Shown here piece by piece: positions 41,062 to 49,282 of a stretch of DNA of 64,000 bases (its first letter is position 1; the number at the start of each line of letters is the position of its first letter). The DNA comes from Hallerella sp963656065 (lineage in GTDB: Bacteria > Fibrobacterota > Fibrobacteria > Fibrobacterales > Fibrobacteraceae). The notes beneath the pieces are model-generated. The model saw nothing but the letters and a program-made list of their open reading frames with translations. It did not search any database and was not told the DNA's origin. The translations under genes and the position numbers were made by a program. The stretch is taken from positions 124,001-188,000 of the forward strand of contig CAVKGV010000002.1 in assembly GCA_963656065.1 (NCBI GenBank), read 5' to 3'.

Positions 41062-42921
41062 TTATTTGGCAACGCGAAATTTCTGCGCCTTGCCGGTTGA
41101 CTTGTTGCGGATATAGTAGTAACCGTTTGCTTTCAGGATGTTGCCAGATTTGGCAAAGGAAATGGCTTCTTTTGGGCTGTAAGCGCTAAGGCGTCCCATG
41201 AATACGCCTTGCATGTCAAATATGTCGTAATCGGCAATTCGGGGAGCGTTCAGGCGTATTGGATTGGATATCGGGGTGGAATCGTCCTTTTCAATGGGGA
41301 ACGGGTCCGTTGCGTCTTCGCCTTTTTCGAAATTGACGTAATCGATGTCGAACCATGCGCCGGTTACGGTTATGCGCATGATGTGCTTTCCTTTTGTGAG
41401 ATAAACGTTGCGCGAGACTTTGTTGAAATCTTCGTAGTTTTCTTCGCCGAAAGAGGCTTTTGGAACAGCGATTGTATCGGTGATGTCTTCGCCGTCTAGG
41501 GAAATCTTAAAGCTGGATTCGGAACCGGCTGCGGCGACCGCTGCGAACATTGTATAGGTGCCCGTTTCCGCGACTTCGACTGTGTATTCATACCAGTTCC
41601 CTTCTTCGTTGTAGCCTATCGCGTAGCCGGTCGCCTTTTTATAAATGTTGACGCTCTCGTCCTTGCGGTAATCTGCGTTGCCTTTGCCGGTGGTCGCTAC
41701 GCGGTAAGAATCGTTTCCCGCGCCGATGCCTGGAATGTCAAAATCTTCGGCTTCGATTTTTCCGGGTATTGCAAAAGGCTTGCCGCCGAACGGTTCCTGC
41801 GAGACGGATTCTTCGGATGCGCCGAGGTTTGTCGTATTCTTTCCCTTGGACAGATTGTCCTTGAAATATTGTTTGAGCCATGTCATCGCGGCTCGGTCTT
41901 GATCGTTCTTGATGATGCCGGTGTTGCTTGCCCATGTGGCGCCATCGATGTATCCCCAAATGGTGATGCCCGCAATCCATTCGGTTTCCCACATAAAGGG
42001 AATATGGTTCGCGTAATCGTCTTTTTGCTTTTGGTCGTCGGCGTCGCCGATATCGTATTCCGAAATCAACAGGGGCAGCCCCGTTTCCTGATGAACCTTG
42101 GTAAGCCTGCTTTCGAAATCGGACTTGCTCATGCCCTTGCAATCATGAGCCTGTTGGCCATAGGCATCGACAGGCGCTCCGTTTTTTATAATCGTTTGGA
42201 CCAGCTCGATTCCTTCGTTCATCTGCCAGGAAAGCGTATTGTAGTCGTTGTAGATGAGGACGGCTTTTGGCCAGCGCTCTCGCGCCATCTTGAATGCATT
42301 GGTGATAAAGTTGTATTGGTGCTTGCCGTTTATAATGCTGTCTCCGCCAAGCGCTTCGATAATGTAAGAACCGCCACATTCGGTATCATCGGTGCTGATG
42401 CCGCCCGCTCCTGCCGCAGGCTTGCCGTATCCGGAATGGTAATTGCTACCGTCCCAAATCGCTTCGTTGACGACATCGATGTATTCGAGATCGGGAAACT
42501 TGGCGGCAACGGCGTCAAACCATTCCGTGATGTATTGCCTTGTAAGCTCTACGGTGATTCCGGGATTTTTCTTTTTGCAGAGAAAGTCCGGATATTGGGA
42601 ACCCCAAACCAAGGCGTGAAACTTGAAGTGCCGTTCGCCGGGCTTTTCCTTTGCCCAGTTGTAGGCGCTTTCGCATTTGTCGTAATTGTCCCAGGAAAAG
42701 CGGCTCGTTCCGCTGTTTCCGTCAGAAAGCGAATGTACCGATCCCCATTTGCAGCCGTTTTCCGGTGTAATCTGGTTCCAGTAAGTTCCCATGTCGCTTC
42801 GGACTTGTCCGTTGGTTGTGATATTTCCCAAAAACTTTGCACCTCCGTCGGCAAGCGGGGCGGCGAATAGAATGCTCGCACTCCAGGCGCAGCCGAGCAT
42901 GGCGTAGATAAATCGTTTCAT
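41062..42921 (-). CDS. Secreted GH10 endo-1,4-beta-xylanase with CBM6
   Basis: This 619-residue enzyme has a signal peptide (cut after LFA, about residue 20) and a GH10 catalytic domain (about 25-360). The acid/base E153 lies in DVVNEAIWD and the nucleophile E288 in LLISEYD. A CBM6 (about 385-525; IPGKIEAEDFD to FDIDYVNFE) binds xylan. A C-terminal tail (about 560-619: DIFDMQGVFMGRL to KAQKFRVAK) resembles the basic terminal domains of Fibrobacter secreted hydrolases. It cuts internal xylan bonds outside the cell. It is the last gene of the apparent GH43-GH30-GH10 unit, 23 bases after GH30. F. succinogenes is known to have similar CBM6-bearing xylanase clusters. Confidence 0.94.
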   Translation of the reverse strand: MKRFIYAMLGCAWSASILFAAPLADGGAKFLGNITTNGQVRSDMGTYWNQITPENGCKWGSVHSLSDGNSGTSRFSWDNYDKCESAYNWAKEKPGERHFKFHALVWGSQYPDFLCKKKNPGITVELTRQYITEWFDAVAAKFPDLEYIDVVNEAIWDGSNYHSGYGKPAAGAGGISTDDTECGGSYIIEALGGDSIINGKHQYNFITNAFKMARERWPKAVLIYNDYNTLSWQMNEGIELVQTIIKNGAPVDAYGQQAHDCKGMSKSDFESRLTKVHQETGLPLLISEYDIGDADDQKQKDDYANHIPFMWETEWIAGITIWGYIDGATWASNTGIIKNDQDRAAMTWLKQYFKDNLSKGKNTTNLGASEESVSQEPFGGKPFAIPGKIEAEDFDIPGIGAGNDSYRVATTGKGNADYRKDESVNIYKKATGYAIGYNEEGNWYEYTVEVAETGTYTMFAAVAAAGSESSFKISLDGEDITDTIAVPKASFGEENYEDFNKVSRNVYLTKGKHIMRITVTGAWFDIDYVNFEKGEDATDPFPIEKDDSTPISNPIRLNAPRIADYDIFDMQGVFMGRLSAYSPKEAISFAKSGNILKANGYYYIRNKSTGKAQKFRVAK

Positions 42922-42944
42922 GAAATGTTCTCCTTGCTTTTGGG

Positions 42945-44933
42945 CTATTTGAAAAAACGAATTTTGTAACGGGAGTCTTTGTCGTTTTGTCTTCCGCGAA
43001 CGTCAAAGCTTTTCCCTAGATGTTGTTTGTCCGCTCCGTTCAGGAATCCGCGGCGTACGATTCTTGTCGTTGAAGAACCCGCTTCGGAAAATTCCAGCCA
43101 GTCGATGTTGGCGTAGCTTCCGGTGATAAGCACTTTCAAGACGTGTTCGCCGGCCGTGAGCGAGACGTCGCCGCCGTCAAACGTCTGGTAAACATTCCAG
43201 GACGTGTCGGTTTTCGGGATTTTTACCGTATCGGTCAGAGGCTCATCATCGACGAAGAACATCACACTGGACGTTTCGGAACCGCTGGCGGCGTTTATCG
43301 TTAATTTGTATGCGCCCGAGGCGGAAACTTTTATCGTGTATTCGAGCCATTCCCCGCTGAGCGTGTATCCGACTGCATATCCCTTTGCCGTGCCTGCGGA
43401 ATCCAGCGCAACGATATCAACGCGATCGGTCCTGTAAAAACCTCCCTTGTTCTGGACGTCCGTGTCGGAATAGGAAACGCCCTCTCCGCCGATATCGTAA
43501 TTTTCCGCCTCAATCCTTCCCGGGATTTTGGCCGCGGTCCCTCCAAACGGAGCCTGCGGAACGGTATCGATGTCGTTTATGCCTACAAGGGTCGTGATGG
43601 ATTCTTTGTCTAACGAAACGGAAAATTTTCCATTGCTTTGGGAAACGCCGCTTTCTTCCATAACGTTTTTTGTCTCTGATGTGACATATTTCTTGAACGT
43701 GGAAATGTTTTCCGAACCCGAAATGGAAATCTCGATGTTTTTGGGGGAACTGGCATCTCTATTGATCAGGACGACGATGACGCTATCTTGTTTTTTGTAG
43801 GCGGAAACAAAGACATTGTCTTCGGGGTTGGATGTCGCGCCGATGCGCACCGCACCGGGGCGGATGAATCTTGAAAATTGCGACAGGACGTATCCGCGTT
43901 TGGAAGGTTTGCCGATTTCAGATTGTGAAATGGAAAGTTTTCCGCTGAAATCGCTCTCCATGATGAGACCGTAACAACGCCGGATGTACCACCATGTGTA
44001 CAAATTAAAATTCCCGATGACGAATCCGCGATGGATTTCGTAGCCGACATCTAGGGCGCGGACCGTGTCCGTTTTTGCCGCCTGGTCTTGATCACCTGTC
44101 GAGATGACGCCTCGCCACATGTTTCCGCTGCCCTGGCTTTCCGTGTAATGCTCGGTCATCCAACGTTCCTGCTGTTGGGCTTTTTCGTCTGCGAGTGCGT
44201 ATTTGAAGTAGTCGTCTCCCGTCGCCGCACCGCTTCCGTAAAAATGCGCTCCGATGATGTCCAGATTTTTCAAGGCGTCTGCATCATTTAAAATCTTGTC
44301 GTAGAGCGATTTGCTGTAGGCGAAGGATTCCGCGGAGATGACTTTGGTGCCGTTCTTTCGAAGCTGCCCGGCATAGTTTTTGGTGAATTTGTACAAATTA
44401 TCTGCGGTCCAGCAAGTCCAGGAATCGCACCAATCCGGTTCGTTCTGGATGGAAATGGCGTATAGGGGGACGCCTTGGGATTTCATGTAGGCGGCAAAGT
44501 TGTTGAGATGGTCTGTGTAGGCTTGCCAGTTTCCCTCTACGATTTGCGTTGAGTTGTAAGTCGTTCCCCAACGGTTGAACGAGTAGGCTGTTTGCAGGTC
44601 GGTGGGCGGTTTCCACGGGGTCGCATAGACGATTGCCCCGTAAGATTTCGCCAACTTGGAGGCTTCCAGATCGCGCGCCCAATCCAAGACGTTCTCGTTG
44701 ACGGGAATCCGTAATGCGGAAAGTCCCAGCTCCCCTTCGCCGGTTCCGAAGGCGATTCTTGCATCTTCTGCGGAGAGACCTTTCCCGCCTTGCCATATAT
44801 TGTGGACCATTCCGCCGAATCCACGGATGGTTTGATGTTCTTCGTCCAAGTTGATTTCGACGACGGATGCGTTGACCGGATGGAAACTGATGCCGAGGCC
44901 AAATCCCAGGGCGAAAATCTTTTTTAGAATCAT
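42945..44933 (-). CDS. Secreted GH30 xylanase (glucuronoxylanase-like) with CBM6
   Basis: From ATG 44933 (GGAGA site ahead) the protein has 662 residues. After a signal peptide (to about residue 22) comes a GH30 domain (about 25-440) with acid/base E165 in ISIQNEPDW and nucleophile E261 in WMTEHYTE. A CBM6 (about 460-600) is nearly identical to that of the GH43 neighbour. A short tail (about 625-662) ends in KIRFFK, as in other secreted proteins here. GH30 subfamily 8 enzymes cut xylan at methylglucuronate side groups, and subfamily membership here is likely but unproven. The longer frame from 44969 overlaps the GH43 stop and was rejected. Confidence 0.9.
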   Translation of the reverse strand: MILKKIFALGFGLGISFHPVNASVVEINLDEEHQTIRGFGGMVHNIWQGGKGLSAEDARIAFGTGEGELGLSALRIPVNENVLDWARDLEASKLAKSYGAIVYATPWKPPTDLQTAYSFNRWGTTYNSTQIVEGNWQAYTDHLNNFAAYMKSQGVPLYAISIQNEPDWCDSWTCWTADNLYKFTKNYAGQLRKNGTKVISAESFAYSKSLYDKILNDADALKNLDIIGAHFYGSGAATGDDYFKYALADEKAQQQERWMTEHYTESQGSGNMWRGVISTGDQDQAAKTDTVRALDVGYEIHRGFVIGNFNLYTWWYIRRCYGLIMESDFSGKLSISQSEIGKPSKRGYVLSQFSRFIRPGAVRIGATSNPEDNVFVSAYKKQDSVIVVLINRDASSPKNIEISISGSENISTFKKYVTSETKNVMEESGVSQSNGKFSVSLDKESITTLVGINDIDTVPQAPFGGTAAKIPGRIEAENYDIGGEGVSYSDTDVQNKGGFYRTDRVDIVALDSAGTAKGYAVGYTLSGEWLEYTIKVSASGAYKLTINAASGSETSSVMFFVDDEPLTDTVKIPKTDTSWNVYQTFDGGDVSLTAGEHVLKVLITGSYANIDWLEFSEAGSSTTRIVRRGFLNGADKQHLGKSFDVRGRQNDKDSRYKIRFFK
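43085..43382. repeat. Highly similar CBM6-coding segment, copy in the GH30 gene
   Basis: It is very similar over about 300 bases (my estimate is around 90% identity by eye) to 45186-45480 in the GH43 gene, in the same orientation. Many synonymous positions also agree, so the copies share recent ancestry. Confidence 0.85.
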
Positions 44934-44965
44934 CGTTGTTTCTCCATGGAAAATTTGGGGAACGT

Positions 44966-47113
44966 TCATTTTGAAATTTGAATCTTTTGCGCAAATCCGT
45001 CGTTTTTTCCTCGGATGAGATAGATTCCCGGACGATGGAAAGTTTTGCGTACAAATTCCGAAACATTTTTTGCGTTTGCCCGGATTTCGCCTAGACGGTT
45101 CCCGTTCAGATCGAATATCTCGTAGCGCTTTTCCGTTTCGCTAACCTGGAATTTTTGGAAATGCCTGTTCCGGGAAGTTTTGGTTTCGGAAAATTCCAAC
45201 CAGTCGATGTTGGCGTAGCTTCCGGAGACAAGCATCTTCAAAACATGTTCGCCGGCTGTGAGCGAGACTTCACCGCCGTCAAACGTCCGGTAAACATTCC
45301 AGGACGTGTCGGTCTTCGGAATTTTTAGCGTATCGGTCAGAGGCTCGTCATCGATAAAGAACATCACGCTGGACGATTCGGAACCGCTGGCGGCGTTTAT
45401 CGTTAATTTGTATGCGCCCGAAGCGGAAACGTTTATCGTGTATTCGAGCCATTCTCCGCTGAGCGTGTAGCCGACCGCTTTTTCGCTCCCTCCGATGACG
45501 ATATCGACTCCTTCGTCTGTCCGGAATTTCGCATCTCCCTTGTTCTCGGAATCGCTGTCCCGGTAGGCGTTGTCCATTCCGCCTTCGTCAAAATTCTCCG
45601 CCTCGATTTTTCCCGGGATTTTGTGCGGTTGGTTTTGGTAGGCGCGCTGCGGTTCTGCGGGCTTTTCGGAGAATTTCCATTCGAGAATTCCCATCGTGGA
45701 GTCCGCCGCTCCCTTGAATACAAGGAATACTTCTTCGATGATTCCGCTCAGGCCCGAAACTTCGCACGAGACCGTTTCGTAGGATGCCCAGCTGCCCGTT
45801 TGCGGAATTTCGCATGTTCCGGCAAGGGTTCCCGAAGAACTGCCTGTGCGAACTTCCACGCGATTGCCGTTTGCGATGCTTGCCGCTTTGACGGAAAATC
45901 CTGCGGCGCCGTTTTTAAAATCCACACCGGAAATGCGGATCCACGAATCCTTGCTTGCGTATGGCGTTAAAACGTGCGAGACCTGTTGCCCGCGGGTCCA
46001 GTCCGTTCGGCTTCGGATATTTCTTTGCTTGGAACTTGTGAGAGCGGGCCATGTCCGGTAAGGATTGAAATTTTCGATTTGTCCGGGACCTTCGTCCGTA
46101 TAAACGAGTTTGTTCATCGCGTTTCCGCTGTATGTGAACTCATCGATGCTCACGCTGCGGTGATAGGCTGGTTCGGGATTCTCGACTCCTTGGGATGCCG
46201 GATGCTCGGTCGCCTGGACCAGGCGCCGGTCGTGATACACGACGTACCATTTTCCCTTGAACTGGGCGATTCCGTGATGGTTGTTGTTGTAGGCGTTGAT
46301 GTTTTTTCCGTCGATGTTCGGATTGTCCATGAAGATTCCCTGGTAGGAATAGGGCCCCGTTACTTTATCCGAAGTCGCATAGGCGATTCTTAAATCTGCC
46401 GTGCTGTATGTCAGATAGTATAGGTTGTCTTTTTTGTGGATGTAGGACGCTTCCATCGCCCGCGGGCCTCCGACTTTCAGTTCGACCTTTGAATCCAAAT
46501 CGAAACCTTTCATGTCGCTGTCGAATTTATACATGTCGAAAATATTGTTGTCGCCGTCTGCCGCGGGGCGCGCCTCCGATTTTCCCCCGCCAAACGTGAA
46601 GTAGCCCGAGCCGTCGTCGTCAAAGAAAATCGCCGGATCGAAGCACCAGGCGATACCGTCGCAATCGGCGAGTCCTCCGCCCCAGTTGTTGATGAGCTTC
46701 TTGTTTCCCGGAATGGGATTTTCGTACGGACCGTCGATGTTCTTGGATGCGACAAGCCCGACGCCACCTCCGCCACCGTCCGGATAGACGATGTAAAAGG
46801 TTCCGTCGTGAACGGCAATTCCGGAAGCCCAGATGTCGTTGATGTTATCGTATTCCCGTTTCGCTTCGAAGATGATTCCGTGATCGGTCCAATTTTTCAT
46901 ATCGCGACTGCTGAATGCGTAGAGCGATTTAATCGTGTAGCTGTCGGCTCCGGCGGGATCGTCGGAATCGGTCAGGATGTAAAAAACGGAATCTGATGCG
47001 GCAGCCGCAGGGTCTGCCAGATAATGGTAATTGCTGATGGGATTGTCTGCGAAAGCTCCGGCAAAGAAGACTCCCAACGAAAAGACGATAGGCTGAAAAT
47101 TTTGCATCGACAT
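44966..47113 (-). CDS. Secreted GH43 glycosidase with CBM6-type modules
   Basis: From ATG 47113 (AAGGAG 6 bases ahead) the protein has 715 residues. It has a signal peptide (cut after AFA, about residue 22) and a five-bladed GH43 domain. D34 (LADP, base), D159 (CFDPAIFF, pKa modulator) and E221 (MEASYIH, acid) form the expected triad. A CBM6-like module (about 370-485), a second CBM6 (about 500-640) and a C-terminal tail (DLNGNRLGEI to AQKIQISK) follow. GH43 enzymes with this layout are often arabinofuranosidases or xylosidases acting on arabinoxylan. The substrate is not settled by sequence. Confidence 0.92.
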   Translation of the reverse strand: MSMQNFQPIVFSLGVFFAGAFADNPISNYHYLADPAAAASDSVFYILTDSDDPAGADSYTIKSLYAFSSRDMKNWTDHGIIFEAKREYDNINDIWASGIAVHDGTFYIVYPDGGGGGVGLVASKNIDGPYENPIPGNKKLINNWGGGLADCDGIAWCFDPAIFFDDDGSGYFTFGGGKSEARPAADGDNNIFDMYKFDSDMKGFDLDSKVELKVGGPRAMEASYIHKKDNLYYLTYSTADLRIAYATSDKVTGPYSYQGIFMDNPNIDGKNINAYNNNHHGIAQFKGKWYVVYHDRRLVQATEHPASQGVENPEPAYHRSVSIDEFTYSGNAMNKLVYTDEGPGQIENFNPYRTWPALTSSKQRNIRSRTDWTRGQQVSHVLTPYASKDSWIRISGVDFKNGAAGFSVKAASIANGNRVEVRTGSSSGTLAGTCEIPQTGSWASYETVSCEVSGLSGIIEEVFLVFKGAADSTMGILEWKFSEKPAEPQRAYQNQPHKIPGKIEAENFDEGGMDNAYRDSDSENKGDAKFRTDEGVDIVIGGSEKAVGYTLSGEWLEYTINVSASGAYKLTINAASGSESSSVMFFIDDEPLTDTLKIPKTDTSWNVYRTFDGGEVSLTAGEHVLKMLVSGSYANIDWLEFSETKTSRNRHFQKFQVSETEKRYEIFDLNGNRLGEIRANAKNVSEFVRKTFHRPGIYLIRGKNDGFAQKIQISK
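45186..45480. repeat. Highly similar CBM6-coding segment, copy in the GH43 gene
   Basis: It pairs with 43085-43382. Both encode SGEWLEYTI-x-VSASGAYKLTINAASGS and the following strand region to SYANIDWLEFSE. Confidence 0.85.
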
Positions 47114-47207
47114 GGAACACTCCTTGCCGTTAAAGCTATTCTCCCCATTTCCGAAAATATTCGGTTTCAAAAATTCTACATGGACATTTTATCCACGGAG
47201 CGAGAAA

Positions 47208-48323
47208 TCATTCCTGAAAATTTACGCCGTAAAAAACGATGTCGTCGATCCAGAGTTCTCCGCCTGCGCCGCCGAAAACGGAAATGTTCGTGATGTGGCT
47301 CTTGACCGCTTCCCAGCCGATGTTTCCGCCGATGCTGTCCGCTTCTAACAATGTTTCGGGCTTTACCGTGTAGCGTGTCCATACGGAATCCAACTGGATA
47401 TGTTCCCACGCCTTGCCGCTTTCATAGGTGACGGAACTGTCCGCGATGACATCGAACGAAAAGGAAAGTTTCCCCTTGATGTTTCCCTTGGCGAAAAATG
47501 TGACCGAATCCAGGTCGCTCATGTCGATGGCGCGTCCCAAAAAACGTCCCATCAGCGCCCAGTTGGCCACAGAATCGTTTTGCGAGACAAAGTGGGCGGA
47601 TTTCCCGTGCGGACTTTCGGTGCTATCGAGTTCGAGCTCCGCCGTCGCATATTCCGATGCGAAATGATACCAGTTTGCAATTCCGTTCTCAAAATCGTCG
47701 AGGACAAATGCGCGGGTTGCGGTATCCTGCAAAACGACCTCTTTTTCTTCGACGGAAACATCAAAAGTTCCTTCGGCGAGCGGAACGTTCGAGTCCGTGA
47801 TGTAGAGGGCGACCCATTCTAAGTTTCCGGATGGCAGGGAAGGAAATTCGAAATGCCCGCTGGAATCGACTTGGACCGCGTAATCGGTTCCCGGGAGCAA
47901 AATCCACACGGGTGATTTTTCTGTCAGGAACGTTCCGGAAACTTTTGACGGCGTGTCGGTGGGAACCAAAACTTCAAGGCTTGAATCCGGCACGTTGGGC
48001 ACGCTGAATTTCTGGATTCCTTTTCGGAGCGTATCCGCGGACAGGCTTTGCGCTTCGACGGTGTAATCGCCAGCCGGAAGATAATCCATCCGAAGAATTC
48101 CGTGCGAATCCGTTTCCCATGTTTTGCCGGGGAAGCCTCCCAGGTTCAGATAGTCTTGCTGCCGGATATTTAAACGGCTCTTGGCTGCCGGGGTTCCGTC
48201 TTGCAGGGTAACGATGATCGCTATCGAATTTTCCGTTTCGAATGTTGACCCCGCGACGTCCCGCGAACAGGCTGTCCAAAGTTCACCGACGATAATTCCG
48301 AAAATTACTATCCACCGCTTCAT
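47208..48323 (-). CDS. Lipoprotein with carboxypeptidase-regulatory-like and CBM11/CIA30-like domains
   Basis: From ATG 48323 the protein has 371 residues. The signal ends in GELWTACS (lipid cysteine near residue 19). A first domain (about 30-110) looks like a carboxypeptidase-regulatory/Ig-like fold (AIIVTLQDGTPAAKSRLNIR to GDYTVEAQ). A middle Ig-like region follows, and then a jelly-roll domain (about 225-370; VLDDFENGIANWYHFASEYATAELELD). This last domain resembles CBM11/CIA30 galactose-binding-like modules. It is likely a surface lipoprotein that touches polysaccharide. It overlaps the TIGR02147 gene by four bases and sits 94 bases before GH43. The frame upstream of 48323 lies inside the TIGR02147 gene and is not coding. 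Confidence 0.82.
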   Translation of the reverse strand: MKRWIVIFGIIVGELWTACSRDVAGSTFETENSIAIIVTLQDGTPAAKSRLNIRQQDYLNLGGFPGKTWETDSHGILRMDYLPAGDYTVEAQSLSADTLRKGIQKFSVPNVPDSSLEVLVPTDTPSKVSGTFLTEKSPVWILLPGTDYAVQVDSSGHFEFPSLPSGNLEWVALYITDSNVPLAEGTFDVSVEEKEVVLQDTATRAFVLDDFENGIANWYHFASEYATAELELDSTESPHGKSAHFVSQNDSVANWALMGRFLGRAIDMSDLDSVTFFAKGNIKGKLSFSFDVIADSSVTYESGKAWEHIQLDSVWTRYTVKPETLLEADSIGGNIGWEAVKSHITNISVFGGAGGELWIDDIVFYGVNFQE

Positions 48324-49135
48324 TTTTTCCTCGCCACCGGATAGAACGCCATGGAAAGCTGCATCACGCGATCCGGATTTTTCACCGAGTCGATTCTCTT
48401 TTGGACCATCCTCCGAAATTCCTTCAGCATGTCCTTTAGGTCTTCGAATCCCGACTGATCGACGGAAACGGTGAGCGTCGAAACGTTCCGCTCTTCGACG
48501 GGAATATTTTCCAGGGATTCGCTGGCAAGGGATAGCGCCTGCTTTTGGAAGTTCCGGACCGCTTTCGCCTTTTCCGGCCCGCTTACGGTCAGATGCGTTT
48601 CGGTGAGACCGAGCTTTCCCGAGGCAAGTTTTTTTATGAGGCCCGCATCTTTTAATGTTTTGATGGCTTCGCGCACCTGTTCTTCGGATATCGGCGGACA
48701 CAGTGCGTTTGCGATTTGCCGGATGTTGGCGACTCCTCCGTTCAGTTCCAGGTAGGCGCGCACGGCGGGAATCCACCAGTTTTCGAGAAGCTTCAGTTCC
48801 GCGGACTGCAAGGTTCGCCGTTCCACGTCGCGAAGGGCAATCGCCCGTCCCATAAGCTCCTCTTTTTGGGCGGGATCCTTGGATACGTTTGACGTGTAGA
48901 GCAGGTTGAAGTATTCCGCGGCGCGACCCGATAAGCCGACCAGTTCCTTGGCCGCTTCCAATGCGTGTGCGGGCAGGTGCTGCTTTTTGCGGAGAATGCG
49001 ATACAGATAGCTGGAATCCAAACCGATTTTATCGCCCATCATCCGGTAAGAGTAGAAAGGCATTTCCTTTTTGCGGCGGTCGTAATAGGCTTTCAGAATA
49101 TCGCGGTAATCCGTCGTGTCGGAAAACAGGTTCAT
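48320..49135 (-). CDS. TIGR02147 family protein (candidate regulator of the xylanase unit)
   Basis: This 271-residue protein has the family's layout. An N-terminal region DYRDILKAYYDRRKKEMPFYSYRMMGDKIGLDSSYLYRILRKKQHLP (about 9-55) reads like a helix-turn-helix. A winged-helix-like middle (about 145-195; VREAIKTLKDAGLIKK) and a C-terminal region rich in charged helices follow. TIGR02147 is a large paralogous family first noted in Fibrobacter succinogenes, often next to lipoprotein genes, of unproven function. Here it overlaps a lipoprotein gene by four bases and heads the GH43-GH30-GH10 run, which suggests transcriptional control of these genes. DNA binding is inferred, not shown. Confidence 0.85.
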   Translation of the reverse strand: MNLFSDTTDYRDILKAYYDRRKKEMPFYSYRMMGDKIGLDSSYLYRILRKKQHLPAHALEAAKELVGLSGRAAEYFNLLYTSNVSKDPAQKEELMGRAIALRDVERRTLQSAELKLLENWWIPAVRAYLELNGGVANIRQIANALCPPISEEQVREAIKTLKDAGLIKKLASGKLGLTETHLTVSGPEKAKAVRNFQKQALSLASESLENIPVEERNVSTLTVSVDQSGFEDLKDMLKEFRRMVQKRIDSVKNPDRVMQLSMAFYPVARKK

Positions 49136-49230
49136 TCCATTAAAATATATCCAAATTCCTGAACTTGGGACGCAAGGGAAAATTTATCGTGGATTTTTTG
49201 TCCATGATGACGTTTTGCCGTTCCGAAAAC

Positions 49231-49264
49231 AAAAAAGGCGAAGATTCAACGGGGAACCTTCGCC
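49231..49264 (-). terminator. Rho-independent terminator after the GH5 cellulase gene (minus strand)
   Basis: On the minus strand GGCGAAG pairs with CTTCGCC across a 14-base loop, then T6. Confidence 0.85.
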
Positions 49265-49282
49265 GGATTCAAACGAAACGGT

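Noticed and set aside
47188..47198. A DnaA-box-like TTATCCACG near the xylanase cluster
   Set aside because: One mismatch to the consensus and isolated 43 kb from the parS cluster. Expected by chance.
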